Positions 9,145 to 18,147 of a DNA stretch of 64,000 nt are shown in pieces. The notes under the pieces were generated by a model. The model saw nothing but the letters and a program-made list of their open reading frames with translations, ran no database searches and was not told the origin of the DNA. This DNA comes from Streptococcus mitis (GTDB taxonomy: Bacteria > Bacillota > Bacilli > Lactobacillales > Streptococcaceae), in contig NZ_CAMHZD010000004.1 of assembly GCF_946190065.1 (NCBI RefSeq), positions 78,867 to 142,866 on the forward strand. Direction: 5' to 3'. Position 1 is the first letter of the stretch. Every line of letters begins with the position of its first letter. A program made the position numbers and the translations under genes.

Positions 9145-10023
9145 TTACACCTTCTCTTTCACATTTTTACCAAGAATACCTGCTGGGCGGACAATCAAGA
9201 TCAACAACAGGATTCCATAAACAATGGCATCACGGAAGTCTGACATTCCAAAGGCTGTCGCAAAGGTTTCCAATAGACCAATCACAAAGCCACCAAGAGC
9301 CGCACCAGGAATAATTCCGATACCACCAAGTACTGCGGCAACGAAAGACTTAAGACCTGGAGTAACCCCCATCAAAGGCTCAAGAGAGTTATAATAAAGG
9401 GCAATCAGAACACCAGCCGCACCCGCAAGAGCTGACCCCAAAGCGAAGGTAAAGCTGATAGTACGGTTTACATTGATCCCCATCAATTGCGCTGCATCGC
9501 TATCTACGGATACTGCACGCATGGCTTTCCCCATCTTAGTCTTTTGGACAATGACTTGTAACAAAATCATCAAAATCAAGGAAATGGCCAAAATCATTAA
9601 CTGCACGTTTGTTAGGCTAACTGGTCCCAAATCATAGCGAACTGTTTGAATCGCTTGAGGGAAGGCACGGGTATTAGCACCAACCAGATAGACCATCCCA
9701 TATTCCAATAGGAAAGAAACCCCAATAGCTGTAATCAAAACAGCAATACGAGTAGAGTGACGCAAAGGTCGGTAAGCAAGGAACTCAATCACGACACCAA
9801 GAATGGCTGTCGCTAACATAGCTACAATAAGAGCTACAAAGAAATTCATTTGGAAAGAATTAATCAAGAAATAACCGATAAAGGCTCCCATCATATAAAT
9901 ATCACCGTGGGCGAAGTTGATGAGCTTGATAATTCCGTAAACCATGGTATATCCTAGGGCTAACAGCGCATAAACACTACCTAGAATCAAACCATTTACT
10001 AGTTGTTGGAGCATAAGATTCAC
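9145..10023 (-). CDS. livH: Branched-chain amino acid ABC transporter permease
   Basis: A 292-residue membrane permease with about eight spans. The N-terminal QQLVNGLILGSVYALLALGYTMVYGIIKLINFAHGD stretch (residues about 6-41) is the hallmark of LivH. The coupling loop KMGKAMRAVSVDSDAAQLMGIN lies mid-protein. It is separated from livJ by a 107-bp gap with a hairpin that could lower transporter-subunit mRNA relative to the binding protein. Confidence 0.95.
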   Translation of the reverse strand: MNLMLQQLVNGLILGSVYALLALGYTMVYGIIKLINFAHGDIYMMGAFIGYFLINSFQMNFFVALIVAMLATAILGVVIEFLAYRPLRHSTRIAVLITAIGVSFLLEYGMVYLVGANTRAFPQAIQTVRYDLGPVSLTNVQLMILAISLILMILLQVIVQKTKMGKAMRAVSVDSDAAQLMGINVNRTISFTFALGSALAGAAGVLIALYYNSLEPLMGVTPGLKSFVAAVLGGIGIIPGAALGGFVIGLLETFATAFGMSDFRDAIVYGILLLILIVRPAGILGKNVKEKV

Positions 10024-10081
10024 TCTTTCTATTTATAATTTTGAGGGTTTCCCCTCACTTTTTGATAGGTTCTTAAACACC

Positions 10082-10118
10082 GAAACAGGGAGTGAGTCAG
10101 AGGCTCATTCCCTATTTC
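10082..10118 (-). terminator. livJ-livH intercistronic hairpin (attenuating or stabilising)
   Basis: AGGGAGTGAG (10087-10096) pairs with CTCATTCCCT (10104-10113) with one G-T pair; GAAA/TTTC can extend the stem. There is no long T run after it on the minus strand, so partial termination or 3' stabilisation of livJ mRNA is more likely than full termination. Confidence 0.6.
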
Positions 10119-10130
10119 AACATTTTTCTA

Positions 10131-11291
10131 TTATGGTTTTACAACTTCTGCTGCTTCAACCTTACCATTGTTCATGGTCATCATGTAAGCAGTTTTGACT
10201 GTGTTGTGGTCTGCATCGAAGCTTGTTTGACCAGTTACACCTTCAAAATCTTTTGTTTTAGCAAGGTTATCCTTGATTTCACCTGAGTTTTTAGCACCTT
10301 TTGCTGCGTTTGCTACAAGGTGAACTGAGTCATAAGCCAAGGCTGCAAATGTTGAAGGCTCTTCGTTGTACTTAGCACGGTAAGCATCAAGGAAAGCTTT
10401 TGCTTTAGCTGAAACTTCTACAGTAGTTGAGAAGCCTGAGATAAAGTAGATGTTTGATGCTTTTTCAGCAGTTGCTTGTTGTACAAACTCTTCACCGTTG
10501 AATCCATCACCACCAACGATTGGTTTATCAATTCCCATACCACGCGCTTGGTTTACAATTTTACCAGCTTCAGTGTAGTAACCAGGGACGATGATAGCAT
10601 CAAAGTCTTTCCCTTTCATTTTTGTAAGGGCTGCTTGGAAGTCTGTGTCACCTGCTACGAAAGTTTCATCTGCAACGATTTCACCTTTATAAGCTTCACG
10701 GAAGGCTTTGGCAATACCTTTAGCATAGTCGCTGGCATTGTCAGTGTAAAGAACAACTTTCTTAGCTTGCAATTTCTCAGTAACATAGTTTGAGATAATT
10801 TTTCCTTGGAAGCTATCTTGGAAAGTTCCGATAAAGAGGTAATCTTGACCTTTAGTCAATCCATCTTGAGTCGCACTTGGTGAAATCAATGGAACACCTG
10901 CTTTTGTAGCGTTCGCTACCGCAGCTGCAGTTGCACCAGATGTCGCAGGTCCTACGATTGCTGATACTTTAGATTGGGTTACAAGGTTAGTTGTTACTGA
11001 AGCAGCCTCTGCTGTTTCAGACTTGTTATCTTTATCGACTACTTCGATTTGTTTTCCATCAATACCACCTGCAGCATTGATTTCATCAACAGCAAGTTGG
11101 GCACCTTTTTGTTCAGATGTTCCGTAGGCTGCTACGGCACCAGTTTCTTCGAAGTTAAATCCGATTTTGATTGTCTTTTCATCTACTGAGTTACCAGCAG
11201 CGTTTGACGCTCCAGACTTCACTTCTCCACAGGCTGCAAGAAGTGCTACACTTGCAAGAGCCACAAACGATAGGGCAAATTTTTTCTTCAT
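10131..11291 (-). CDS. livJ: Branched-chain amino acid-binding lipoprotein
   Basis: A 386-residue extracytoplasmic substrate-binding protein. The signal peptide ends in a lipobox LLAAC, with lipidated Cys near residue 21, so it is anchored to the outer face of the membrane. The mature part is a type I periplasmic-binding fold (IKIGFNFEETGAVAAYG, then GPATSGATAAAV). It delivers leucine, isoleucine and valine to LivHM. First gene of the operon, with a strong promoter and a CodY box inside it. Confidence 0.96.
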   Translation of the reverse strand: MKKKFALSFVALASVALLAACGEVKSGASNAAGNSVDEKTIKIGFNFEETGAVAAYGTSEQKGAQLAVDEINAAGGIDGKQIEVVDKDNKSETAEAASVTTNLVTQSKVSAIVGPATSGATAAAVANATKAGVPLISPSATQDGLTKGQDYLFIGTFQDSFQGKIISNYVTEKLQAKKVVLYTDNASDYAKGIAKAFREAYKGEIVADETFVAGDTDFQAALTKMKGKDFDAIIVPGYYTEAGKIVNQARGMGIDKPIVGGDGFNGEEFVQQATAEKASNIYFISGFSTTVEVSAKAKAFLDAYRAKYNEEPSTFAALAYDSVHLVANAAKGAKNSGEIKDNLAKTKDFEGVTGQTSFDADHNTVKTAYMMTMNNGKVEAAEVVKP

Positions 11292-11332
11292 CTTTTTTGT
11301 CTCCTTATTTCTTAAATAAATAGCATGTTAAG

Positions 11333-11361
11333 AATATACCGAATTATCAGAAAATTGTCAA
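11333..11361 (-). promoter_or_regulatory. livJ promoter
   Basis: Minus strand TTGACA (11361-11356), 17-bp spacer, TATATT (11338-11333). The -35 hexamer overlaps the end of the upstream ylbG-like gene, whose stop is at 11358. Confidence 0.85.
11342..11356. promoter_or_regulatory. CodY box in the livJ promoter
   Basis: AATTATCAGAAAATT matches the consensus AATTTTCWGAAAATT at 14 of 15 bases. It fills the spacer between the -35 and -10 boxes, where CodY bound to branched-chain amino acids would block RNA polymerase. Confidence 0.85.
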
Positions 11362-11645
11362 CACTTTTCTTGAACTTTTTCAATGATAACGTTTTCCTCT
11401 CGATAAAGATTGCCCACAAAGGGTGTTTCCAGCTCTTGGATATGACAAACTCTCACTTTTTTGATAAATTTCTCCTTGCTCAAGTGTCCGACCAATTGCT
11501 CCACTTCTTGAGTTGGAACATAGAGTTGTAAGTAACGATGTTTCTTGGAATGATAGGTAATATCTCCATAATCCTGCAGTTTTTTGGCATCACGATTATA
11601 GTAAAGATAGATAATCAAGCCAGATCGATTGACTTTTTCAAACAT
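11358..11645 (-). CDS. YlbG/UPF0298 (DUF2129) family small protein
   Basis: A 95-residue soluble protein beginning [16 protein letters not shown], with RYLQLYVP and [19 protein letters not shown], which fits the UPF0298/DUF2129 family. These are widespread in Firmicutes and of unknown function. Start ATG follows AGAGGA. It is slightly longer at the C-terminus than I remember for the family, ending in a charged [13 protein letters not shown] tail. Its last codons overlap the livJ -35 box. It sits between clpP and livJ as in other pneumococci. Confidence 0.8.
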   Translation of the reverse strand: MFEKVNRSGLIIYLYYNRDAKKLQDYGDITYHSKKHRYLQLYVPTQEVEQLVGHLSKEKFIKKVRVCHIQELETPFVGNLYREENVIIEKVQEKC

Positions 11646-11682
11646 GATAAATCCTCTTTCTAAGACATTTCTCCTTATTATA

Positions 11683-11712
11683 CCAAAAAAAGCAAACCCA
11701 GTCGAGCTTGCC
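11683..11712 (-). terminator. clpP terminator
   Basis: Minus strand GGCAAGCT, short loop, GGTTTGC, then seven T. The stem has wobble pairs. It lies 12 bp after the clpP stop. Confidence 0.75.
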
Positions 11713-11723
11713 TTCTTTCATCA

Positions 11724-12314
11724 TTAATTCAACGAATTGTTGGCCATGATTTCATCAATAAAGCCATATTCAAGTGTTTCTTGGGCACTCATCCAGTTAT
11801 CACGTTCTGCATCTGCATGGACTTTTTCAATGGACTGACCTGAATTTTCAGCCAAGATTTTTTCCAAGGTGTTACGAGTTTTAAGCAAGTGTTCTGCAGC
11901 GATAGCCATATCAGTTTGTTGAGTACCACCACCTGTACCACCCATTGGTTGGTGGATCATGTATTCGGCATTTGGAAGCATGAAACGTTTGCCTTTTGCT
12001 CCACTTGATGCGATGACAGTACCCATAGATGCTGCCATCCCCATAACGATGGTTTGGACATCTGCCTTGATAAAGTTCATAGTATCAACGATTGCCAAAC
12101 CTGCTGAAACGGAACCACCAGGTGTATTGACGTAAAGGTAAATATCTTTTGTACTATCTTGGGCATCCAAAAAAAGCAATTGGGCAATAACTGAGTTGGC
12201 CATGTTGTCTTCAACTGGGCCTGTCAGCATAATGATGCGGTCTTTGAGAAGACGTGAGTAAATATCGTAGGAACGTTCTCCACGGCTTGTTTGTTCAATA
12301 ACTACAGGAATCAT
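11724..12314 (-). CDS. clpP: ATP-dependent Clp protease proteolytic subunit
   Basis: A 196-residue serine peptidase that assembles into a tetradecameric barrel and degrades proteins fed by ClpC, ClpE, ClpX or ClpL. The catalytic triad is visible: Ser96 in GMAASMGTV, His121 in MIHQPMGG and Asp172 in AERDNWM. Length is standard. Transcription comes from a promoter whose -35 box lies inside a CtsR heptad, so the gene belongs to the heat-shock regulon. Confidence 0.97.
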   Translation of the reverse strand: MIPVVIEQTSRGERSYDIYSRLLKDRIIMLTGPVEDNMANSVIAQLLFLDAQDSTKDIYLYVNTPGGSVSAGLAIVDTMNFIKADVQTIVMGMAASMGTVIASSGAKGKRFMLPNAEYMIHQPMGGTGGGTQQTDMAIAAEHLLKTRNTLEKILAENSGQSIEKVHADAERDNWMSAQETLEYGFIDEIMANNSLN

Positions 12315-12344
12315 TCATTTCTCCTTTTGAGTTTTATTTTTGTT

Positions 12345-12398
12345 GGTCAAATGACTGAAGATAAGACTATTATAATATCTTGGTCAAAAAAGGTCAAA
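12345..12398 (-). promoter_or_regulatory. clpP promoter with CtsR operator
   Basis: Minus strand -35 TTGACC (12397-12392), 17-bp spacer, TATAAT (12374-12369). On the plus strand GGTCAAA occurs at 12382-12388 and 12392-12398, the tandem heptad with a 3-base spacer bound by CtsR. A third GGTCAAA lies at 12345-12351. The second heptad contains the -35 hexamer, so CtsR binding should exclude polymerase. Confidence 0.9.
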
Positions 12399-12485
12399 TT
12401 TTTGCTCTGTTTTCATCAGACAGAAACAAAAATTCAACCTCCTTTCACGACTGGAAATACTTTTCCAAGTCAATCTCTTTTTAAT

Positions 12486-13115
12486 TTATTTTGTACCGAA
12501 CAAGCGGTCTCCAGCATCTCCAAGACCTGGAACGATATAACCGTGTTCGTTCAAACGTTCATCCAAGGCTGCTGTAAAGATTTCTACATCTGGATGAGCT
12601 TCTTGAAGGGCTTTTACACCTTCTGGAGCAGATACAAGGCAGACAAATTTGATATTTGATGCGCCACGTTTTTTAAGGGAATCAACAGCCAAGATTGCTG
12701 AACCACCTGTTGCCAACATTGGGTCTACTACAAAAATTTGACGTTGGTCAATGTCCTCAGGCAATTTCACCAAGTACTCAACTGGTTGAAGGGTTTCTTC
12801 ATCACGGTACATACCGATGTGGCCAACTTTAGCAGCTGGAACCAAGCTCAAGAGACCATCAACCATCCCGATACCTGCACGTAAGATTGGAACGATGGCC
12901 AATTTCTTACCAGCCAATTGTTTTTGAACTGTTTTTGTAATTGGTGTTTCGATTTCCACATCTTCTAGTGGAAGATCACGAAGTACTTCATACCCCATCA
13001 ACATTGCAATCTCATCTACTAGCTCACGGAAAGCTTTTGTAGAAGTATCTGTACGACGCAAGATCGACAATTTGTGTTGAATCAGTGGATGATTAATAAC
13101 TTCAATTTTTCCCAT
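12486..13115 (-). CDS. upp: Uracil phosphoribosyltransferase
   Basis: A 209-residue pyrimidine-salvage enzyme making UMP from uracil and PRPP. The PRPP loop [13 protein letters not shown] is clear, as is the uracil-binding C-terminus [19 protein letters not shown] chose ATG 13115 ([15 protein letters not shown]), 12 bases after AGAAGGA, rather than an upstream TTG that overlaps the ribosome site. A 12448-12473 hairpin lies between this gene and the clpP promoter but lacks a T run. Confidence 0.96.
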   Translation of the reverse strand: MGKIEVINHPLIQHKLSILRRTDTSTKAFRELVDEIAMLMGYEVLRDLPLEDVEIETPITKTVQKQLAGKKLAIVPILRAGIGMVDGLLSLVPAAKVGHIGMYRDEETLQPVEYLVKLPEDIDQRQIFVVDPMLATGGSAILAVDSLKKRGASNIKFVCLVSAPEGVKALQEAHPDVEIFTAALDERLNEHGYIVPGLGDAGDRLFGTK

Positions 13116-13148
13116 TTTTGGAATTCCTTCTTTCAATTTATTCTTCTT

Positions 13149-13157
13149 ATTATACCA
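13149..13157 (-). promoter_or_regulatory. upp promoter (-10 region)
   Basis: Minus strand TGG-TATAAT, an extended -10 box. No good -35 box was found at the usual distance. Confidence 0.6.
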
Positions 13158-13186
13158 AAAAACGGTTTAAAAATCTTTCTAAACCA
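13156..13186 (-). terminator. comEB terminator
   Basis: GGTTTA, 10-base loop, TAAACC on the minus strand, followed by G and six T. It abuts the upp promoter. Confidence 0.75.
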
Positions 13187-13203
13187 TTTATTTTTGATAA
13201 TTT

Positions 13204-13671
13204 TTACATTAAATCTGCCTCTTTAAGAGCTGCCTGTACGGTCTCAAGTGGTAAATGGGTCAATTCTGTCCCTTTTTCTTGATAAAGGTATTGGGCATAG
13301 TCATCCATTCGGTACTGGTTGATATAAACCACGCGCTTGCAACCGACCTGAAGCAATTGTTTTGTACAGTTCAGACAAGGAAAATGGGTTACATAAGCTG
13401 TAAAGCCTTTGGGAACTCCACGTTCTGCACCTTGGAGAATGGCATTAACTTCAGCATGAAGGGTGCGAACACAGTGACCTTCAATGACCAGACATTCGTG
13501 GTCAATACAATGCTCAGTCCCTGACACCGAACCATTGTAACCAGTGGAAATTACCTTATTATCCTTTACCAGAATTGCGCCCACTTTGGCACGTTTACAA
13601 GTGGAACGATTGGCAATCAATAGGGCTTGGGCTGCAAAATACTCATCCCAGGCCAGTCTTTTTTCAGTCAT
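13204..13671 (-). CDS. comEB: dCMP deaminase (ComEB)
   Basis: A 155-residue zinc deaminase converting dCMP to dUMP for thymidylate synthesis. The zinc-site motifs HAEVNAI and PCLNCTKQL are intact. An upstream CKRAKVGAI and TGYNGSV region is typical of dCMP deaminases. It is called ComEB from synteny with the Bacillus comE locus, but no competence gene is adjacent here. Start ATG follows AAGAGATG; it lies 18 bp from tetR and may be cotranscribed with it. Confidence 0.9.
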   Translation of the reverse strand: MTEKRLAWDEYFAAQALLIANRSTCKRAKVGAILVKDNKVISTGYNGSVSGTEHCIDHECLVIEGHCVRTLHAEVNAILQGAERGVPKGFTAYVTHFPCLNCTKQLLQVGCKRVVYINQYRMDDYAQYLYQEKGTELTHLPLETVQAALKEADLM

Positions 13672-13689
13672 CTCTTTTCTCCTTTTTCT

Positions 13690-14247
13690 CTATTTTTTAA
13701 AAAATGGTAAACCTAAATCCGCAATCTTTTCAGCAGGTACCTTCATGCCATCCTTGATCCATTTTAGTAGGACAGAGACGATGGCTGAGCTCCAGAAGGA
13801 ATGAAGATAAGAGCTGACACCTTTTGATTTCCCATGGTATTTTTCTAGAAATTCCTGCATGGCTTGGACAAAGATTTTTTCCAGATGGTAATCCAAGGCC
13901 AATTGAATCACTCTGGCTTCCTTTCTGGCCTCCCGGAAAAGGTGAACCCAGACCAGATAAAGGTCTGTCTTTAAATCGTAATGATGCAGCTGTTCCATAA
14001 TATTGTGGACAGTTCGTTTAAAGACACTTTCTAAAATCTCCTCTTTGGAATCATAATTTCGATAAAAGGCCGCACGAGAAACGCCTGCACGTTTGACCAA
14101 TTCAGAAATACTAATCTTGGTCAAGTCCTTTTTTTCCAAGAGTTGCAAGAGGGCTGTTTCGATGGCTTCTCTAGTTAATAAATTGGATTCTTGGTTTGAT
14201 TTTCTGAGATTTTCAAGAGATTTTTCAGAGATTCTACGTTCAGACAT
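13690..14247 (-). CDS. TetR-family transcriptional regulator
   Basis: A 185-residue regulator with an N-terminal TetR helix-turn-helix (about residues 24-65; ISELVKRAGVSRAAFYRNYDSKEEIL) and an all-helical ligand/dimer domain. It is divergent from degV; a perfect 8-bp inverted repeat in the degV leader (14334-14358) is a candidate operator. The ligand is unknown. It is followed by comEB on the same strand. Confidence 0.88.
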   Translation of the reverse strand: MSERRISEKSLENLRKSNQESNLLTREAIETALLQLLEKKDLTKISISELVKRAGVSRAAFYRNYDSKEEILESVFKRTVHNIMEQLHHYDLKTDLYLVWVHLFREARKEARVIQLALDYHLEKIFVQAMQEFLEKYHGKSKGVSSYLHSFWSSAIVSVLLKWIKDGMKVPAEKIADLGLPFFKK

Positions 14248-14333
14248 AACATTTTCTTTCTACTTGTCACAACAGACGGATGAGGCTTTTGTTTCAAGGG
14301 TTTTCATGATATAATTGTAAAAAAAGACAGAAC

Positions 14334-14358
14334 CTTTGTCAATGTATAACTGACAAAG
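14334..14358. promoter_or_regulatory. Candidate operator for the adjacent TetR regulator
   Basis: CTTTGTCA, 9 bases, TGACAAAG: a perfect palindrome between the degV -10 box (TGA-TATAAT at about 14308-14316) and its ATG at 14372. Its position and symmetry suit a TetR dimer site. Binding is inferred. Confidence 0.55.
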
Positions 14359-14371
14359 ATGGAGAATTTCT

Positions 14372-15217
14372 ATGACTTGGAAGATTATTGCTGACTCTGG
14401 TTGTGATTATCGTCAGCTGGCAACACCAGCTATTGACACGACTTTTGTGAGTGTTCCCTTAACCATTCAAGTAGCTGATCAGGTCTTTGTTGATGATTCC
14501 AGTCTTGACATTGACCAAATGATGGAAACCATGTATGCAACCGCAAAAGCTTCAAAATCAGCTTGTCCAAGCCCAGATGATTATTTGCGAGCATTTGAAG
14601 GAGCCAAAAACATTTTCCTAGTAACCGTCACTGGTACTCTTTCTGGTAGTCACAATAGTGCTCAACTGGCTAAGAATATTTATCTGGAAGACCATCCTGA
14701 TACTAAGATTCATGTGATTGATAGTTTGTCTGCTGGTGGGGAAGTTGACTTACTCGTAGAAAAATTAAATGACTTGATTGACCAGGGCTTATCTTTTGAA
14801 GAAGTAGTTGAAGCTATCACTGCCTATCAAGAAAAAACCAAGTTGCTCTTTGTCCTAGCAAAAGTCGATAATTTGGTGAAAAACGGCCGTTTGAGCAAAC
14901 TTATCGGTACGGTCGTTGGCCTTCTCAACATCCGTATGGTCGGAGAAGCTAGTGAAACTGGAACCCTTGAATTGCTACAAAAAGCAAGAGGAGCAAAGAA
15001 ATCGATTCAGGCAGCCTATGAGGAGTTGATAAAAGCTGGATATGCTGGTGGCCGTATTGTCATGGCCCAACGCAATAACGAAAAATGTTGTCAGCAACTT
15101 TCAGAGCTAATCCGTGAAACCTTCCCACAAGCGGATATCAAGATTCTCCCAACCTCTGGTCTCTGCAGTTTCTATGCAGAAGATGGCGGTTTGCTGATGG
15201 GATATGAAATTGACTAA
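14372..15217 (+). CDS. DegV-family fatty-acid-binding protein
   Basis: A 281-residue DegV protein. The N-terminus MTWKIIADSGCDY, the loop VTVTGTLSGSHNSA and the C-terminal ILPTSGLCSFYAEDGGLLMGYE match the fold that binds a fatty acyl chain. Some DegV proteins (FakB) present fatty acids to the kinase FakA; no fakA is seen here. Start ATG follows a GGAG motif. Expression may be controlled by the divergent TetR protein. The gene ends in a strong terminator. Confidence 0.9.
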   Translation: MTWKIIADSGCDYRQLATPAIDTTFVSVPLTIQVADQVFVDDSSLDIDQMMETMYATAKASKSACPSPDDYLRAFEGAKNIFLVTVTGTLSGSHNSAQLAKNIYLEDHPDTKIHVIDSLSAGGEVDLLVEKLNDLIDQGLSFEEVVEAITAYQEKTKLLFVLAKVDNLVKNGRLSKLIGTVVGLLNIRMVGEASETGTLELLQKARGAKKSIQAAYEELIKAGYAGGRIVMAQRNNEKCCQQLSELIRETFPQADIKILPTSGLCSFYAEDGGLLMGYEID

Positions 15218-15229
15218 TTACATTCTTGA

Positions 15230-16453
<1,224 letters not shown>

Positions 16454-16457
16454 TTGA

Positions 16458-17012
16458 ATGACTAAAATACCAAATAAGAAAGGAAGTCCTTTGGAACATA
16501 TTATTTTACTAAGAGGTGTTACTCCTAATGGAAAAAATGCTATCCCAAAAATGTCTTATTTAGTAGATATTTTAATAGAAGCTGGGTTTCAACAAGTTCG
16601 AACTTATATTCAAAGTGGAAATATCATTCTTGAAAGTGACTTGACCTTAGAGGAAATACGAGAACAGGTTCACGCTCTAATAAAGGAAAAAATTGGTGCT
16701 GACTTAAAAATGGTAATCAAGAACAAAAGTAATTTTACAAAAATTGTCCAAGAAAACCCGTTTGAAGAACACTATCTTTATGACCGTGTACACGTGATTT
16801 TTTATCAAGAACCTATTCAAAGCCTCCCTTTAGAAAAATTAAAAATTGATTACGGTGAAGAAGAAATTTGTATCGGTAACCATTGTCTTTACCTCTATCT
16901 CCCTAGAACTGCAAAACAAAAGAAACTCCATACCAACTATCTTGAAAAGCTTTTTAATGTAGATTTGACCATGCGAAAACTAAATGTAGTAGAAAAATTA
17001 TTAAGCAAGTAG
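16458..17012 (+). CDS. DUF1697 family protein
   Basis: A 184-residue soluble protein with the DUF1697 features: an N-terminal HIILLRGVTPNGKNAIPKMSYL strand-loop, then AGFQQVRTYIQSGNIIL and a C-terminal RTAKQKKLHTNYLEKLFNVDLTMRKLNVVEKL. Function is unknown across the family. It starts 4 bp after the flavoprotein stop, so it is probably cotranscribed. Confidence 0.88.
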   Translation: MTKIPNKKGSPLEHIILLRGVTPNGKNAIPKMSYLVDILIEAGFQQVRTYIQSGNIILESDLTLEEIREQVHALIKEKIGADLKMVIKNKSNFTKIVQENPFEEHYLYDRVHVIFYQEPIQSLPLEKLKIDYGEEEICIGNHCLYLYLPRTAKQKKLHTNYLEKLFNVDLTMRKLNVVEKLLSK

Positions 17013-17026
17013 TGCTTGAATTTAGT

Positions 17027-17056
17027 AAAAATCGGAAGAATACTCCTCCGATTTTA
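17027..17056. terminator. Bidirectional terminator between the DUF1697 gene and merR
   Basis: AAAATCGGA and TCCGATTTT stem with T-rich flanks on both strands. It serves the convergent DUF1697 gene (plus) and merR (minus). Confidence 0.8.
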
Positions 17057-17794
17057 TTTTGTCTGAGTTTGGACATAGTGGGCAATTACATCTGATGTAT
17101 ACTGGGCTGTACCAGGTCCAAACTTATCAATATTTTCTTTAAACTCTGGGTTATATACGTAGCCTTTGCCGATATGACCGAATACCTCAACAGAACAATC
17201 AAATCCATAAGTACGGATGGCTTGCAAGAGCTTGACTGCTTGCTCTTGGTTTTCTATTGCTGTTGCAGGTAAACCAGCTTGAAGATTTTGTGCCAAGGTT
17301 CGAAAAACTTGGTTGAAGGCCGCCGTAGCCTCATCTTCGTGACCTTTTTGACGTTCGAGAGCTTGGTCCATGACTTCTTGTCCATACTTCTCTACCGCCT
17401 CTTGGTGGTATTTTTGATGGTCTTGATAGTTAAATCCTGCGAATTTCTCTTGAATGCTCATTTCTCTTTCTCCTTTTTGTTCTTGAATGGTTTTTTGCAA
17501 GGTGGAAATCAAGGTATCCAGATGTTCCCTCTCTCGAGTCAAATAGTCCAACTGCCTGGTCAAATGAGGCAATAAATCTGTCCTTTCTTCCTTTAACAGC
17601 TCTGCTATTTTTTCTAAAGAAAAGCCTAGATATTTGTAATAAAGAATAACCTGAAGACGTTCCAAATCCTCCTGACTGTAGGTTCGATAACCGTTTTCTA
17701 ACTTTAAAGGAACTAAGAGTCCTATCTTGTCGTAGTGATGCAGGGTCTTGACAGAGACACCCGAAAGCTGGGCAGCTTCTTTTATATGGTACAT
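17054..17794 (-). CDS. MerR-family regulator, TipAL type
   Basis: A 246-residue regulator. The N-terminal MerR winged helix (about residues 1-70; IKEAAQLSGVSVKTLHHYDKIGLL) is followed by a coiled coil with the QLDYLTREREHLDTLISTL heptads and a C-terminal TipAS-type domain (about 110-246), which in TipAL binds thiopeptide antibiotics. I used ATG 17794 after AAGGAGG. A BOX element begins 12 bp upstream of this start, so the promoter must lie in or beyond it. The divergent neighbour is a sodium-dependent transporter, a possible target. Confidence 0.88.
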   Translation of the reverse strand: MYHIKEAAQLSGVSVKTLHHYDKIGLLVPLKLENGYRTYSQEDLERLQVILYYKYLGFSLEKIAELLKEERTDLLPHLTRQLDYLTREREHLDTLISTLQKTIQEQKGEREMSIQEKFAGFNYQDHQKYHQEAVEKYGQEVMDQALERQKGHEDEATAAFNQVFRTLAQNLQAGLPATAIENQEQAVKLLQAIRTYGFDCSVEVFGHIGKGYVYNPEFKENIDKFGPGTAQYTSDVIAHYVQTQTK

Positions 17795-17806
17795 GATTTC
17801 CTCCTT

Positions 17807-17911
17807 ATACTCAATGAAAATCAAAGAGCAAACTAGGAAGCTAGCCGCAGGCTGTACTTGAGTACGGTAAGGCGACGCTGACGTGGTTTGAATTTGATTT
17901 TCGAAGAGTAT
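17807..17911 (-). repeat. BOX element (boxA-boxC, short middle)
   Basis: On the minus strand it starts ATACTCTTCGAAAATC, followed by AACCACGTCAGCG (boxA), and ends TGCGGCTAGCTTCC then TTTGCTCTTTGATTTTC (boxC). The middle is short, so boxB is mostly missing. Copies also occur at 25761-25873 and 30126-30227. It sits in the leader of merR. Confidence 0.85.
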
Positions 17912-18012
17912 TACATTGATAGTATAACCCCTCCCCCTAGGTCAGAGTCAAGTGTTTTTGTGAGATTTTTTAAACTGTTAGAGAAAGGTCTAAAATCCTG
18001 AAAATGGTTTTC

Positions 18013-18041
18013 TTGACAGACCTTAGAAAACATGATAGGAT
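18013..18041 (+). promoter_or_regulatory. Promoter of the sodium-dependent transporter
   Basis: TTGACA (18013-18018), 17-bp spacer, TAGGAT (18036-18041), with TG two bases before the -10. The rest of the 353-bp gap from merR holds the BOX element and a ~107-nt leader. Confidence 0.75.
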
Positions 18042-18147
18042 AGTCAAGTCTATCAATCAAAAGAAAGGCTCATTTTGAGCACTTATGAGGCTATTTGCCA
18101 AGGGCAGTAGCTTTTTCTTTTGTAACATTAATTTTAGGAGTTTAACT

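Noticed and set aside
12448-12473. upp terminator
   Set aside because: The GACTGGAAA/TTTCCAAGTC-type hairpin lacks a T run on the minus strand; kept only as a note.
13204-13671. Competence operon around comEB
   Set aside because: No comEA or comEC and no late-competence promoter motif was seen nearby; the gene is a dCMP deaminase.
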